The translations under genes were made by a program, and so were the position numbers. This document shows positions 42,477-55,374 of a stretch of 64,000 nucleotides of DNA, piece after piece (position 1 is the stretch's first letter; each line of letters starts with the position of its first letter). The DNA is from Porphyra umbilicalis (lineage: Eukaryota > Rhodophyta > Bangiophyceae > Bangiales > Bangiaceae): positions 1 to 64,000 of the forward strand of contig KV918788.1 in assembly GCA_002049455.2 (NCBI GenBank), written 5' to 3'. Below the pieces are notes generated by a model. The model did not search any database and had not been told where the DNA came from. It was given only the letters and a program-made list of their open reading frames with translations.

Positions 42477-43369
42477 CGGCTGCGCCCGTGGGGGGGGGGC
42501 AGAGGGGCGGGCGACGCCGGGGGGAGGGTGGGGGGGGGGCGCTGATGGTGGGTACGCAGTAGCCTGACGCTGACGTCATCGGCCTGTACCGCGGCCTTTG
42601 CTCGGTCCCTCGTGCAACACGTTGGTTGACCACCACGGTACCCGCCCGACCTTGTCGTGTAGAGGCGGCGTCGCGACGGGCGTAAAAAAAAAGTCAAGCG
42701 CAACCTATTGTCCACGTGTTGGCACCGCTCGGCCGCCCCCACCCCCAACGGCCATGACCAGCACGACGAGTGAGCCACAGACTGTGAGCAGCAGTCCAAA
42801 GCAGCCGAGGCAGGGCAGGCGACCAGCACACGGACGCGCACGGGTCCATACCTTGCGGCCGTTCACCCCCCCGGCCAGGCGGCGCCAAGAGCGCAAGAGA
42901 CGAAAAAAAACAGAGAGCCAAAACACAAGGCCGCTCACCCAACGAATAAGACGATGGAAAGAAAAAACTAGCGCGACCCCTCGCGAGCCGCCGCCCAACC
43001 CCGCCGGTCGGCCCACCCACACCCACGCACGCCCTCGCAACGCCCGCCCACGCCGCCAAGCACCGCCACTACGCAGCCCCCCCCGGGGCCACCCGCCGCG
43101 CGCGGCCGCGCGCGCGGCGCGCCAGCCCCCCCCCCGCCGGCAGCGCGCGGGGCGGGCGGCCCTAAAAAACCCCAGGAGCAGCGGCGGCAGCCGGCCCCCC
43201 TCACCGCAGCACGGCGCGCCCTCGAGCGTCCAAGAGGCTCCGCCCCCACCCCCACCCCCCCCGACCCCTCCACCACCGGCCGTCTCAGCCACACGCCCCC
43301 CCCCCCCCCCCCGCCCCGCCCCCGCCCCCCCACCTCCCCCCCCCCCCTCACTCCCCCCCCCCCCCACAT
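42477..43369. other. Intergenic between convergent genes
   Basis: This is the 3' flank of the kinase (+) and of the rubredoxin-like gene (-). C-rich runs dominate 43220-43370. A few A-rich words (AAAAAAAAAGTC near 42684) could serve 3' ends. No further gene is seen. Confidence 0.5.
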
Positions 43370-44600
43370 CAACAAACCGCTCCTTGGGCGCCCCACACTC
43401 TGGACACACAAACTCCGTGGCGGACCAGCGGAGCTCCGCCCACCCCCCCCCCCCGCCCCCGCCGACGGGTAGAGCGTGTACCCACACTCCCCACACTCGT
43501 ACGCGCGCGCATTGACTTTGGCGGGCTCCCCCGACCGCGCGGGGTAGTCGAGGGCGGGCGCGAGGGGCTTGGCGTCGGCCTCTGCCTCCTCTGCCGCCTC
43601 GGCGTCGGCGCCCCAGGCGAGGGGGTCCCCGCCGCTCGCTGCCCGCGCGGCGGCGGCCACCGCCGCCGCCCAGTGGGACGCGGCCACCCCGGGCGGCAGC
43701 CGCAAATCCGCCGCCGCCTCTGCCACGGGCGGCGGCAGGGGCGTCGACGCGGCCGCCGGCAGCGACGCGTCGGCGGCACCAGCGGCGGCACCACCGCCAT
43801 TGCCGTCCCAGGCGCCGCCCCCCCCCCCGCCGGCACGTACGCCGGCAGCACGTCGACAAACGCGCGCACGGCCGCGGCGGCCTGCGCCTCCTCCACCGCC
43901 GCCGGGGCGGTGCGCAGCGCCGCGCGCAGGCGCAGCGGCGGCACCCCCGCCGCGCCCTCGTCGACGAGGCGCTCGCCGAGAAAGACGAGGCGCGCCGCCG
44001 ACGGCGGGTGCGACGCAATCGCCGCCGCGGCCGCGGCGGTCGACGCGCCGCCGCCGCCGCCGCCGCGCCCCGCGGCCAAGTCATTCAGGAGCGCCGCCGC
44101 GCGGCGGTCCCCAATGCCGAGCGCCGCCTTTACAAACCGCACGTCGCGGAGGGTGCGGAGGGAGACGCCCGCGCCGGTGGCGGCGCCAACCACCCCATTG
44201 GCGGCGGCGGCGGCGGTCGGCGCGGCGGTCGACCCCCCCCCCCCCCCCCCCTGCGCGAGCACCGCCACGAGGTAGGCGCGGAAGAGCGCCGCGCGCGCCG
44301 CCGGCACCGCCCGCCCGACGCCGAGGCGCTGGTGGTACTCGCGCACGATGCCCGCGGCGGCGCCCGGGGCGCCCCCATAGTAGACCATCACCTCCCCAAA
44401 TTCCGCCGCCGTCGCGTCGACGCGCGACGCGGCGGCGCGGGCGGCGGCGGCCGTGGCGGCGGCGGCGGCGAGTGCAACGACGAGGCGCCCGAGGGGCGGC
44501 GCCGCCCACCCGCCGCCGCCGGTGGGGCGGGAGGGGGGGGGGGGGGGGCGCGGGCGTCCGCCGTCACCCCCGTTGTGAGCGACTGCGTCGCCCGCAGGGG
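43370..44600 (-). CDS. Rubredoxin-like plastid protein, frame changes at C runs
   Basis: Three minus-strand frames carry consecutive pieces. The N-terminal part has GRLVVALAAAAATAAAARAA (hydrophobic) and EFGEVMVYYGGAPGAAAGIV. It continues through RDVRFVKAALGIGDRRAAAL to a middle piece with LRLPPGVAASHWAAAVA. The end is a rubredoxin-type iron site, YECGECGYTLYPS (about 43465-43505) followed by FVCPECGAPKERF (about 43379-43415), that is, two CXXC pairs. The pieces switch frame exactly at poly-C runs (43817-43830 and 43440-43460). Rubredoxin-domain proteins of plastids take part in electron transfer and photosystem assembly. Limits are approximate; the start is not resolved because the 5' part is also full of G/C runs. 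Confidence 0.6.
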
Positions 44601-45725
44601 GGTGTCGTTGAGGATGACGACGCGCGTGCCGGGGGGGGGGGCGCCGGGGGGGGGGGGGGGGGGGGGCGCCGACGGCGACGACGCGAGGGACGGGGGGGGG
44701 GGCGTCACGCTCGAGGGGGCGGCGGCGGCGGCCGCTGCCGCCGCCGCCGCCGACGGCGGGGCGGCGTGGGGCGGCGGCAGGGCCCCCCCCCGGGGCGCCC
44801 CCCAAACAGCCGCGCCGTCAACCGCACCGGCGACGGTGCCGGCGGCCGGCGGGTGCGCGGCGGCAGCGGCGGCCGCCGCCGCCGACCGCCGGCGGGGGGG
44901 GGGGCGGGGAGGAAGGCGGGCGCGGCGGCCATGGCGGCGGCGGCGGCGGGCGGCGGCGGCGGCGGGGGAGGCGGCGGCGGGGGAGGCGGCGGCGGCGGTG
45001 CACCGCCGGCACCAGAGGAACAGACCACCTCGCTGGACGCGGGGGGGGGGGGGGGGGCGGGGGATGGACGCGACGGGGGCGCGCCGACCCAGGCGGGACG
45101 GACGCGGACGCGAGGGGTCGGGGGTGGGGGGGAGCTTGTCCGGGCGGTGGGAGCTGCGGCGGGCGGGGCGTCGGCGTCGGGGGCGACGGGCGCGGGGGGA
45201 TGATGCGTGGGGGGGCGCCCGCGGGCGCGCGCCGCGGGGCGGCCCCGCTTTGCATCCCGGCCGGCCCGTCGAATATCGGGCGAAATGTCGAGATTGTGGG
45301 CGCTCCCCCCGCGCACGCCGTCGCCGTGATTTTGAGTGGAGCCGCCCCCGCCGGCGCGGGGCCACGCTCATTGATCCACCGCCCTCTCCCCCGCCCGCCA
45401 GTCGCCCGGCGTTGCCGTCCGCCGCGCCCCTCCCCGCGCTCCCGCCACGACGGGCCGGGCGGCGGCGGCGGCGCGCCGCGCTGCGCCCCGCCCCGCCGCG
45501 CGACGGCGGGGAGAGGCGTCCCGCCTCGGTACCCCCCCCCTGCGCTGCTCGACCGCCGGTGGGGGTTGTGGATCCCGGTCGGCCTCACCCCCCTGCGTTG
45601 GTGCCGGCGCCCCCGCCCCCGACGGCGGGCCCCCCGGTCCTTGCCCCGTGCGCCCCGCCTCTTCCCGTCCCCCCCTGCGCTCCGACTGGCATCTGGCGGA
45701 GGCGACCCCCCCCCCCCCCCCGACC
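44601..45725. other. Divergent intergenic region, very GC-rich
   Basis: It lies between the rubredoxin-like (-) and TMEM161-like (+) genes. It is packed with G runs and GCC repeats, and long open frames on both strands are low-complexity. It probably includes the 5' end of the rubredoxin-like gene (RVVILNDTPLRATQSLTTG on minus near 44560-44620) and both promoters. Confidence 0.45.
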
Positions 45726-47288
45726 ATGGCGCTCGTCGTGTCGCCGAGTTTGGCGCTCTTTGCCACCCTCCTCTACCTCTACAACCGCCTCTCCCTGACG
45801 CTCCCGGCGTTGGAGGTGCCCCTCTTTTACGGCCTCTTTTACTATGAGCAACCGTCGGCGGCGGCGCTCGCCGCCGTTGCCGTACCGCCGCCACCCTCTG
45901 GGAGCGGCAGCGGCGGCGGCGGCGGCAGCGGCGGGCGGCGTGGGCGCGGCGGGGGCGGCGCCCCCCCCCCCCCCCCCCCCCCCCACCCTCCAAACCCGCA
46001 AAATCCCCATTGACGGCACCTTTTTCGCCGCCTTTACGCGCGCCGCCGGCGGCGACGGGGGCGACGGCGGGGCCCCCCCCCTCTTTTGGCAACTCGAAGG
46101 CCTCGTTGCCATTGCCATTGCCGCCGCGTCCGTTGCCGCCGCCGAGGCGGCCGTTGCCGCCGCCGCCCCCGCCGCCGTTGCGTCGTCGGTGCGGCCCGCG
46201 GCGCCCGTGTTGTTGGCGCTCACCGCCGCCGTGGCGGGGGCGGACCTCGGCGCCCTCCTCGCCCGCGTCGGCCGCCCGACCGTCGAGGGGCGCCTCGCAA
46301 CGGGTGTCGGGGCGGTCGCGACCGCCGCCGCCGCCGCCGCCGCCGCGTCGCCGGCGGGGGCGGGCGTGCGCGCCGCCGCCTCGGCGGTCGGCGTGCGCGT
46401 CGCCGCCGCCGCGGCGGCGGGTGGCGTCGCCGCCGACGTCGCCGCCGCGTGGGGCACCGCCGCCCGCTCGGCGGTGGTGGCTGGGGTGGTGGGGGCGAGC
46501 GGCGGTGCCGCCGCCCTCCTCTACCTCCCCGCCATGCGCGTCACCAAACTCACCTACGTGACGGACGTGCGTGGGGAGGGGGCGGGTGGGGGCGGCGCCA
46601 CCGACGGCGGCGCGGCGGCGGCGGCGCCGCCGTCGTGGCGCGCCGCCGCCGTGCGCGCGGCGGCGGTGGCGGATTTGGTGCTCCCCGTCGCCCTCACGGC
46701 GGCGGCCATCCCCGGCGTGGCGGCGGCGGTGGCCCCCCCCGGGAGCGGGGTGCGGCTGCCCGCCGTGCGCCTCGCCGGCGCCGCCGCCTCGTCGGCCCTG
46801 CGCGTCGCCCTCGTGCGCCACCGCCTCCAGTCGTACCTCGATACGGCGCACGCGCCGCTGGCGGCGGCGGTCGCGCCGCTCGCCGCCACGCCGGGGGTGA
46901 CGGCGGCGGTGGGGGCGGCGGCGGCGGCGGCCGCCGCCGCCGACGCGGCCGTCGCGGTGCGCGCCCGCGTCGTTGCCGTCGCGGTCCACGTGGCGAGTGC
47001 GGCGACGATGGTCGTGGCGCCGGCGGTGGGTGTGGCGGCGCTGGTTGGGGTGGAGGTGGCAACGGCGGGGGGGGGGGGGGGGGTGCCGCTGGGGGAGGGC
47101 GTCGCCGCGTGGCTCGCCGCCTGGTGCGTCGCCGTGTGGGCCGTGGGGGGGGTCGCCGGCGTCGGCCTCGAGCGCTTGAGTGAGGCGCTCGGGCCGCTGT
47201 TGGATGGGCGTCGGGGGGGGGAGCGCCCCGTGGGGGGGGGCGCACCGGGGGGGGGGGGGGGGGGGGCAAGCGGAAAAAGCGCCGCTGA
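45726..47288 (+). CDS. TMEM161-like multi-pass membrane protein, frame change at a C run
   Basis: The start ATG in GACCATGGCG opens MALVVSPSLALFATLLYLYN and ALEVPLFYGLFYYE. At the poly-C run 45959-45983 the conserved frame changes. It then continues through many Ala/Val-rich membrane segments (FWQLEGLVAIAIAAASVAA, VLLALTAAVAGADLGALLA). The best family mark is SALRVALVRHRLQSYLDTA, which parallels the LRLAMMRSHLQAYLNLAQ region of animal TMEM161A/B. The preceding YLPAMRVTKLTYVTDV and following hydrophobic segments are also in the TMEM161 order. A C terminus KRKKRR then stop at about 47286 is reached if the frame shifts once more in the G runs near 47240-47270. Function of the family is poorly known. 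Confidence 0.5.
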
Positions 47289-47718
47289 GGGGGGGGGGGG
47301 TGGGGGGTGGGAGACCGCCCGGCGGGGTGCCGCCAGGTGCGCGGGGGCACTGCGTGCGGGTGCCGCCGGTTCCGTGGGGGGGGGACCAACTCTGTCGGGC
47401 GTGCGTGCGTGGCGAGTCGACCCACGTCACGCACTTTGCAATCTTTGGAGCGCGCTCGTAGCCGACGACGTCGAGCGGAGAGGCAAGCGCAAGACTTTGA
47501 ACGGGTACCCCTGGCGTGGCACCGACCGGCACCATGTTCATGGGGCAACGTCAACGTCAACGCACCGCGCGCCGAGACTCAAAGAGACCAAGGGGGGGGA
47601 AGCAGGAGGACGACAAAACACACTGTCGGCCGCCACCCCTCGCTTCCAACAAGACGCATACCCCCTGGCACACACACCGCCACCCCCCAGACACGAAAAG
47701 CGCCGCTCCGTCAGCCGA
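47289..47718. other. Intergenic between convergent genes
   Basis: This holds the 3' flanks of the TMEM161-like (+) and DUF3110 (-) genes. I see no gene or clear repeat besides G runs at 47291-47310. Confidence 0.5.
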
Positions 47719-48881
47719 TCAAAGGCTTCCGCCGCCCGACTGGAAGAGCTTGTTGAGCTTCTCCCGCATCGCCGCCGCCTCCTCCGCGTCCATATCCCCA
47801 TCCGCGAGCACGTCCTCGTCGGTCGTTTCCTCCACGACGGCCCCCTCCCCGCCGTCCGCCCCGGGGCGCTGGACGGACAGGGCGCCGGCTGGGACAAAGC
47901 CGAGACGCATGCCGCCCGACTCGCACAGGCGCTCCACATCGTCTGGTTCCAGCTCCTGTGCCCGAGCACGCAAGACCAACCGCCCCACGGGGTCACCCCA
48001 GTCCCATCCAAGAACGTGCAAACGCAGGAAATCCAGACCAAGTCAGAGACTGCAAGGCACCCGGCGATCACGCAACTCCTTGCAGTCGCGCCGCTGGCAC
48101 CTACGAGGCGCAAGACCACACACCCACCGCCAGGCCAGAGGCATCGCACAAGCCCCCCCCCCCCCCCACCATTGCAGCCCGCCCAACGTACCGCCACGCG
48201 CACACGGCGGTACCCGCTGCTCCCCGCCTTGCCCAACATCAGCCGCCCATACATAACCGCGTCGGTGCGGGTGGCAAACACCAGCGCCACCCGGTCGCCG
48301 CCGACGGCCACAGCGTACACGTCGCTGCCGTCGACCCCCCCGCCACGCCCGCCCACGGGGCCGCCGCCCGCGCCGCCGCCCTTGCCGCTGACGAGGAGCA
48401 AAAATAACGACGCGGCAGACCGGTAGGCGGCGGCGTAGCCGGCCGCATCCGCCGGCTCAATCGTGTCAAAGCGGTGCACGGCGCCGCCAACCTCGTCTGT
48501 GGTCGGCAGCGCGGCAATGCGGGCGGCGAGCGCCCCATAGTCGAGCGGCGGCGGCGACTCGCCGTCGGCCGGTGGTGGTGGCAGGGAGGACTCAGAGGCG
48601 GACGAGGCGGACGAGGCAGAGGGGGAGGGGGTGGCGGCGCCGTCGGCGCCGTCGGCGCCGTCCGTCGCGCCTGCCTCGTCGGCGTCATTGTCATCCTCAG
48701 CGGGGGGCGGGCCGTCTGGGGAGGTTGGCACGTTGGCAGCCATGCACACGGGGGTGAATGGGGAACGCCTGCGAGGCATGCCAGCCGCAACACGCCGGGT
48801 GCACAAGCAGCCACGGGCGGGGCTGGCTGGGACGAGGAGAGTGACCGGCGCGCCCGCCAAAAGGAAGGCAGGTGACGCCAT
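47719..48881 (-). CDS. DUF3110-domain plastid protein, one intron
   Basis: The first exon (48881-48192) starts MASPAFLLAGAPVTLLVPAS, rich in Ser/Ala/Arg with little acid, like a plastid transit peptide. After a disordered acidic stretch it continues DYGALAARIAALPTTDE and DVYAVAVGGDRVALVFATRTDAVMYGRLML, the front of a DUF3110 domain. A donor GTACGT at 48191-48186 ends it at a codon boundary. The second exon (about 48018-47719) gives LEPDDVERLCESGGMRLGFV, PAGAL and an acidic helix ending EKLNKLFQSGG. DUF3110 proteins are confined to cyanobacteria and plastid-bearing eukaryotes; their function is unknown. The acceptor is not resolved: the best AG (about 48052) leaves an in-frame stop, so a base error or an unusual acceptor is possible. 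Confidence 0.6.
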
Positions 48882-50255
<1,374 letters not shown>

Positions 50256-50899
50256 GGGCGACGGGTGTGGTCCGTCGCTCTATCGGCGCCCCCGTGGGTT
50301 GCCGGTTCCCCTTGCGCCGCGTCCCTGTGTATCCAATCTCTTTCTCGCCTTGTCGTTTTCGTGTATGCTGTTTCCGTCTTGCACTGGGTAGTCCTCCTTT
50401 TGTTGTATCGCCTGTAGACGCTGTTAATATGTGTTTCTGCTGCCATGTCGGTCGCGGACTGGCCCATCATTGCCGAATCGTCGTGTGGTCGGGGCGCTGT
50501 GTGGTCAGGTGCGCTGTGTGGTCAGCGAGTGTTTCGGCCTCGAAGCGGTTGGCGCTGCAACGCATGTGTGTCTGGATAGCGTCCGGTGACGCTCCCGGTC
50601 GAGCGGCCTCCGCTGCATGGCCGCGTGGCGGCTGTACCCGCAAGTGACGCCGTCGGCCTGCGCGCGCGCCACGCGCGCGCCACTCACCGCTCGTGGTAGG
50701 TGCAGACGCGTCGACGTGACCGACTGGTGGATCAAGTTATCCCTTGCAGGTGCAGACCTGGGCTCCCCCGCACTCACCTTCCACTGCATCCATGGCCACC
50801 AAGCCGTCCTTAGACTCCCAACCGACGCCGCTCTGCCGCCCACCAGCCGCCCCGCCGCCAACCATCCGCTCGCCGCCCGCCCCCCCCCCCCCCCCCCCC
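50256..50899. other. Intergenic between convergent genes
   Basis: The T-rich RAB6 3' flank (50330-50430) contains a four-fold imperfect repeat of GTGTGGTC words near 50490-50525. No gene is seen. Confidence 0.55.
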
Positions 50900-52564
50900 T
50901 CACCACGTCTCCCGCATCTTGCGCGCGTCATACACCAGCAGCTGCTTGCGCGTCGGCCGCCCCTCCCCCGCCGGTCCACGGGCGGCGTGCGGGTCGTCCA
51001 ACCCCCCAATGACCCGCTCGGCGGCGCCAAACAAAAAGGGGCTCCCCCGCAAATTCATCGTCGGCGGCAGCGGCCGCCCGAGCGACGCGCGGCGGCCGTG
51101 GCGGTGCCCCCCCCCGCCCCCCCCGCCCCCCCCCTTCCACCACCACATTGTGGGTGCGCGGCCAGTTGCCCACCGCCAGCCGGCGGCTGCCGCTCGCAGC
51201 GACGCGCCGAAAAAAGGCATACGCGTCGTCGAGGGGGAGCCCCTCGAGCCCCCCCCAGCTCCACACCAAATCCACCGCCGGCAGCGGCGGCGCCGCGGGC
51301 GCCCAGTAGGACACGTTGAGTACCACTGACGCGGCGGCGAGGCGGGCGACCGCCGCGGCGGCCGGCGGGTGCAGCGCCCCCGCCGCGTCCATGCACGTGT
51401 AGGAAAAGTTGGGGATGTCATAGTCGAGGCGGCTGAGCAGCGGGGGCATCCACGACGCGTGGGAGGTGCACGGCACGTCGAGGAGGGACGTGGCGCCGCT
51501 CGTCATGACGAGGCGGTAGAGCATGTGGGAGAGGCTCGTGAGGTTGGTGTGGGCGGCCACGTCGGACGGGAGCGCCGCCGCCGCGTCGAGCGCCGCGGGG
51601 GGGACGCCACGAAAGTGGGGGACGTCCGCTCGCGGGTCGACCTCGTCAACCGCGTCGGCGGGGGGGAGGGGGCCGCGGCGCCCGCCGTCGCCGCCCCGGG
51701 GCTGCCCGAGGCGGCGGCGCCGCGCGGCGCCGCGCGGGCCGCCGCCGCGTCGGCGACCGGCCGGCCGGCCGCCGCCGCGCCGACGGGCGGCCGACGCCCG
51801 ACCACCAAATCCCCATTGTCCGTTTCGGGCAGGTCGGCCAGCCGCTCCCCCGCCGCCACCGCGCGGAGGGGCGGGCGGGGCGGCGGGGGGCGCGCCACGC
51901 TGCCCCCGCCGCCGCCACCCTGCGCGGCCGCTCGTCTAGGCGCTGGGGACGACGGCTCGCGCGCCTTGCCGCCGCCGCCGCCACCACCGCCGGCCTTGTG
52001 TGCGGGCGTCTTGGCCCCCTTCCCACCCCCCCGCCCGCGCGTGCGCTTGCCCGCCCGTGCCCGGCGCGCCGCAATGATGGCGCGCAGGGCCTCCTCCTCC
52101 GCCTCGGCCGCATCATCGTCGGCCGCCCCCTTTTCCTGCAACTCCAACGCGCTGGCCCTGACGCCAGACACCCGCCGGGGGGGGACCCCCCCCCGCCCCC
52201 CCCCCACCACCGCCACCGCCACTACCACCACCGCCGCTGCCGCCTGGCCCGTCGGGTACCCGCCCGCCGCCCGGCGGGGCAACGACTGCGTGGCCGTGGA
52301 CGGCGACGTCCCCCCCCCCCCCCCCCCCCCCGCGCCCGCCCCCCAGCGGACGAGCCCCACCACCGCCGTCCACAGGAGGAAGAGCAGCCCCGTCGCCGCC
52401 ACCAGCTGCCGCCCGTGCCGCCGCGCCGCGCGCGTCAGGCGGTCGGGCAGGCGCCGACCCGGGGCGGTGGCCGGCCGCGGCGGCCGCGCCGCGCGCCGCC
52501 GGCGGGCGGGCGCGCCGGGCGCCGCCGGGGGGAGCCCCGCCGCCGGCGGCAAGTGGGCGCGCAT
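50900..52564 (-). CDS. Membrane-anchored SAM-dependent methyltransferase-like protein
   Basis: The likely ATG is at 52564 (MRAHLPPAAGLPPAAPGAP). An Arg-rich tail is followed by one membrane segment, GRQLVAATGLLFLLWTAVVG. A low-complexity stem comes next and then the catalytic domain: LTSLSHMLYRLVMTSGATSL, LLDVPCTSHASWMPPLL (SAM-binding loop), FSYTCMDAAG and VDLVWSWGGLEGLPLDDAY. The end is NLRGSPFLFGAAERVIGGLD and KQLLVYDARKMRETW. The pattern is that of class I methyltransferases with an N-terminal signal anchor, as in Golgi glycan-modifying enzymes; the substrate is unknown. The conserved parts lie in three frames that switch at C runs (about 51104-51135 and upstream of 51655). The absence of the usual Gly after DVPC is noted. 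Confidence 0.55.
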
Positions 52565-53388
52565 GGGGAGCGTCGGCGTCGCCCCGGCGGCCGCGGCGCG
52601 GGCGCGGCGCCGACGCGCGGCGCACACCGCCGGCGGGCCGCAAGGGGGGGGGGTGGGGGGGGGGGGGGGGGGGGTCGCGCGGCGGGCGGGGGGGCGCCGA
52701 CGCCACCAAGGAGAAGAATACCACACCCACGACCGGGGGGCGCGCCGCCGACGCGACGGGGAGGGCGGGAAGGCGCGCGCCGGTGTGGGCGTGGCGGCGG
52801 GCCCCGTCGGCCGCCGCGCGTCAGGTGGCGGCGCGGCGGCTGCCAAAGGACCAGCACCGCCCGCCACGCGTCGCTCGTCGGTCGGCGCGGCGGGGGCCGG
52901 CGGCGGGCGGCGCGCCCGTCGGGCCCGCCGCCGCCGACCGCGTGTCAATGCCGCGCAGACGGTCGGGCGGCGGCGCCCGTGCGGCGGCGGTCGACCATCG
53001 TGCGGGCGGGCGGGGTGCCGGCGGGGGGCCGCGCCGCGCGCTCGCCCCCGCGGCGGGGGTCATGGGGCTCGGGCGGCTTGCGAGTGTCGGTGTGGGGCGG
53101 GCATGCACGGGGCAGTCGCTACGGGGCACACCGTCGTGGTCGCCAAGACCTGCGCGCCCGACAGAGCCGCCACGGCGAAAAAAATCTGGAGCTACAGCCT
53201 GGCGTGCCGGGTCAAGTAGGAATGGGGCCCCCCCTCATCGAGACCGCCACAATAGCAAGTCTCCGCATTAAGGACCTTACGAGGCCGGGTTTGGGAGCGC
53301 CCCACGCACGCGCGCCGCCACAGCTGTAGCGCGGCTCACACCACGAGCACCAAAAAAAAAAAAAGCACGCGGCGCGCCCAGTGCCCGC
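52565..53388. other. No gene seen
   Basis: This GC-rich leader region of the methyltransferase gene has a G run at 52648-52676. Further left it is mixed-composition DNA with an A run at 53353-53365 next to the MED21 3' end. Confidence 0.45.
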
Positions 53389-54261
53389 TCACACTCCCGC
53401 CACGCGGCCCTGCTCCACGTCCACCTCCGCCTCAATCTCCTTCAACGCGGACCGCACCGCCACCAGCAGCGTGTTGGCCGTCGCCGCCGCGGTGCGGAGG
53501 CGGGCGCCCGCGGCGGCCGACCGCGCGTTGGCGTCGGCAATCGCCGCCAGGTCGCCCCCGTCGCGGGCGACGTGCTCCACTTCGTCACGCACGCGCACGA
53601 GCAGCGCGTCAACGTCCCGAGATGCGGTGACTGCGGGGGGGTGGGGGGAGGGAGGGGGCAACGTGTCCCGCGCAACGGTGCGGAGGCACCCAACAGCCGG
53701 CGACCACCACCCACCAACCGACCCGTGCCGGTCGAGGGAGCCGCGGGGAGAGCAACCGCGTAAAATGCAGCATGGCAGGCAATAATGCACAGTGGTTAGG
53801 GCCAGACCCGACGCGGTTCCCCATCACGGCGGCGGCATGCGGCGGGCGCCCCCCACCCCCGGCAGCGACCACCCCCGGCGGCCACCAAAGCACCGCGGCC
53901 ACCACGAGCGCCAACGTACCAATCTCCTTGGCGTACTCTGGGGCCTTTTCAAACAGCGCCGCCTGCTGCCGCTGCGCGTCCTCGCTCATCGCCGCCGCCG
54001 CCGGCGGCGCCGCCGCCTGGAGGCTCCCCAAATACGAGTACATGGAGGTGGTCAAGTCACTCAGGCGGTTTTGCGCCAGCGACAGCACGTCAGGGGGCGG
54101 GCGGCTGGTGACGCCCGCGGGGGGGGGGGGGGCGCGCCCCCCGCCGCCGCCGCCGCCGCGCCGCCGGCCGCGACGCCGACCATGGCCGTGGGGGGGGCGG
54201 CGGCGGCAGCGGCGGGCGCGGGTACACCGCCGGGCGTGATGGCGCCAGCGTGGGTGGCCAT
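53389..54261 (-). CDS. MED21: Mediator subunit 21-like protein, one intron
   Basis: The ATG at 54261 opens MATHAGAITPGGVPAPAAA. After a frame change at a C run (plus 54119-54133) comes the MED21 core DVLSLAQNRLSDLTTSMYSY and FEKAPEYAKEI. An intron (53632-53919, donor GTACGT, acceptor CCCGCAG) joins in frame to VTASRDVDALLVRVRDEVEH. A second helix follows, ANTLLVAVRSALKEIEAEV. Human MED21 has the same layout (DRLTQLQDAVNSLADQF, then KDIDVLIDSLP, then LLEKIQSALADI). MED21 pairs with MED7 in the middle module of Mediator, which links activators to RNA polymerase II. The assignment rests on layout and coiled-coil pattern, so it is good but not certain. Confidence 0.65.
53632..53919 (-). other. 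MED21-like intron
   Basis: A 288-bp intron has donor G/GTACGT and acceptor CCCCCGCAG/T on the minus strand. Joining the flanks keeps the frame and gives a MED21-like continuous helix region. Confidence 0.75.
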
Positions 54262-54675
54262 GGCGCCGGTGGCCGCGGCGGCAGGGGCGGCGCGACGGGC
54301 GCGCGCGGGGGGGCGGGGCCGCGGCGACCGCGAGCGCGCGCGGCGCCGAGACGGAGGGGGCACAGACGAAGACGGGACGGCCTCTGGCCCGCCGCGAGAG
54401 TTTGGCGGATGAACTTACAGCGTGATCCACGAGACACGAGCCCCCAAAGTGAAACGGCCGCGGTGCGTGTCGCACAGCGCCACAGCCGTCGTCACCCTGC
54501 AGGGAGACGCTGGACGCTGCCGACCGTCGAGTGCCCCCGCCTCGCCTCACCCACGGCCGGCTGGTCGACCACTACTGCTCTGCCCTCCCCTTGTTATAGG
54601 CCGCACGCCTTCCTATCCACACCCCCTCCCTTCTTTTTTTTTTTTTGTTGGCTGCCCTCGACGCTGTCGCCGTCC

Positions 54676-55337
54676 ATGGGCTCCTCCCGGCGCAAGGCGC
54701 GCGCGGCGGCGCCCCCCCCCCCCCCCCCGCCAAGACGCGCAAGCCGCGGGGGACCCCCCCCCCCCCCTCACGTCCCCCCCCAGCGCGTGCCGTCCACCCC
54801 CATCCTCCCCCCCAGCGTGCGCGTCCCGACCCCCCCCCCCCCCCCCCCCCCGCGCCTGCTCACCGCGGTGCGGCGGCACGGGGCCCCCCCATCGTCACCA
54901 TCCCCGCCTTTTTCACCCCCGCCGAGTGCGGCGCGTGGGTGGCCGCCGCCGACGGGGCGCGCATGGAGCGGCTGGCGTGCGCGCCGACGCGCGACACGGC
55001 GGCGCGGCGGCAGTGGCGCACGACGCTCGACGCGCCCGACGTGGCGGGGCGGCTGTGGGAGCGCCTCGCCCCGCTGCTCGGTGCTGGGGGGGGGGGGAGG
55101 GGGAGGGGGGGGGGGGGGGAAGGTGGACTGTGGGGCCCCGCCGCACGCCGCGCGGTCGGGTGCGCGCCAAACTTGCGCTTGTACCGGTACGGCGTCGGCG
55201 ACGCCTTTGGGCGCCACGTGGATGAGAGTGGGCCCGTGGCGGGGGGGGGGTGACGGCGCTCACCGTGCTCATCTATCTCAATGGCGGGGAGGAGGGGGCG
55301 GCTGCGAGCGGCGACGGCAACGGCGGCGACGGCGGCG

Positions 55338-55374
<37 letters not shown>

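Noticed and set aside
43569-45203. 544-codon plus-strand ORF
   Set aside because: It is an Arg/Pro/Gly-rich shadow of the rubredoxin-like gene and of G runs.
44818-47541. 907-codon minus-strand ORF
   Set aside because: It is His/Arg/Gly low-complexity sequence antisense to the TMEM161-like gene. The plus strand holds membrane segments and a family motif, so this is a shadow.
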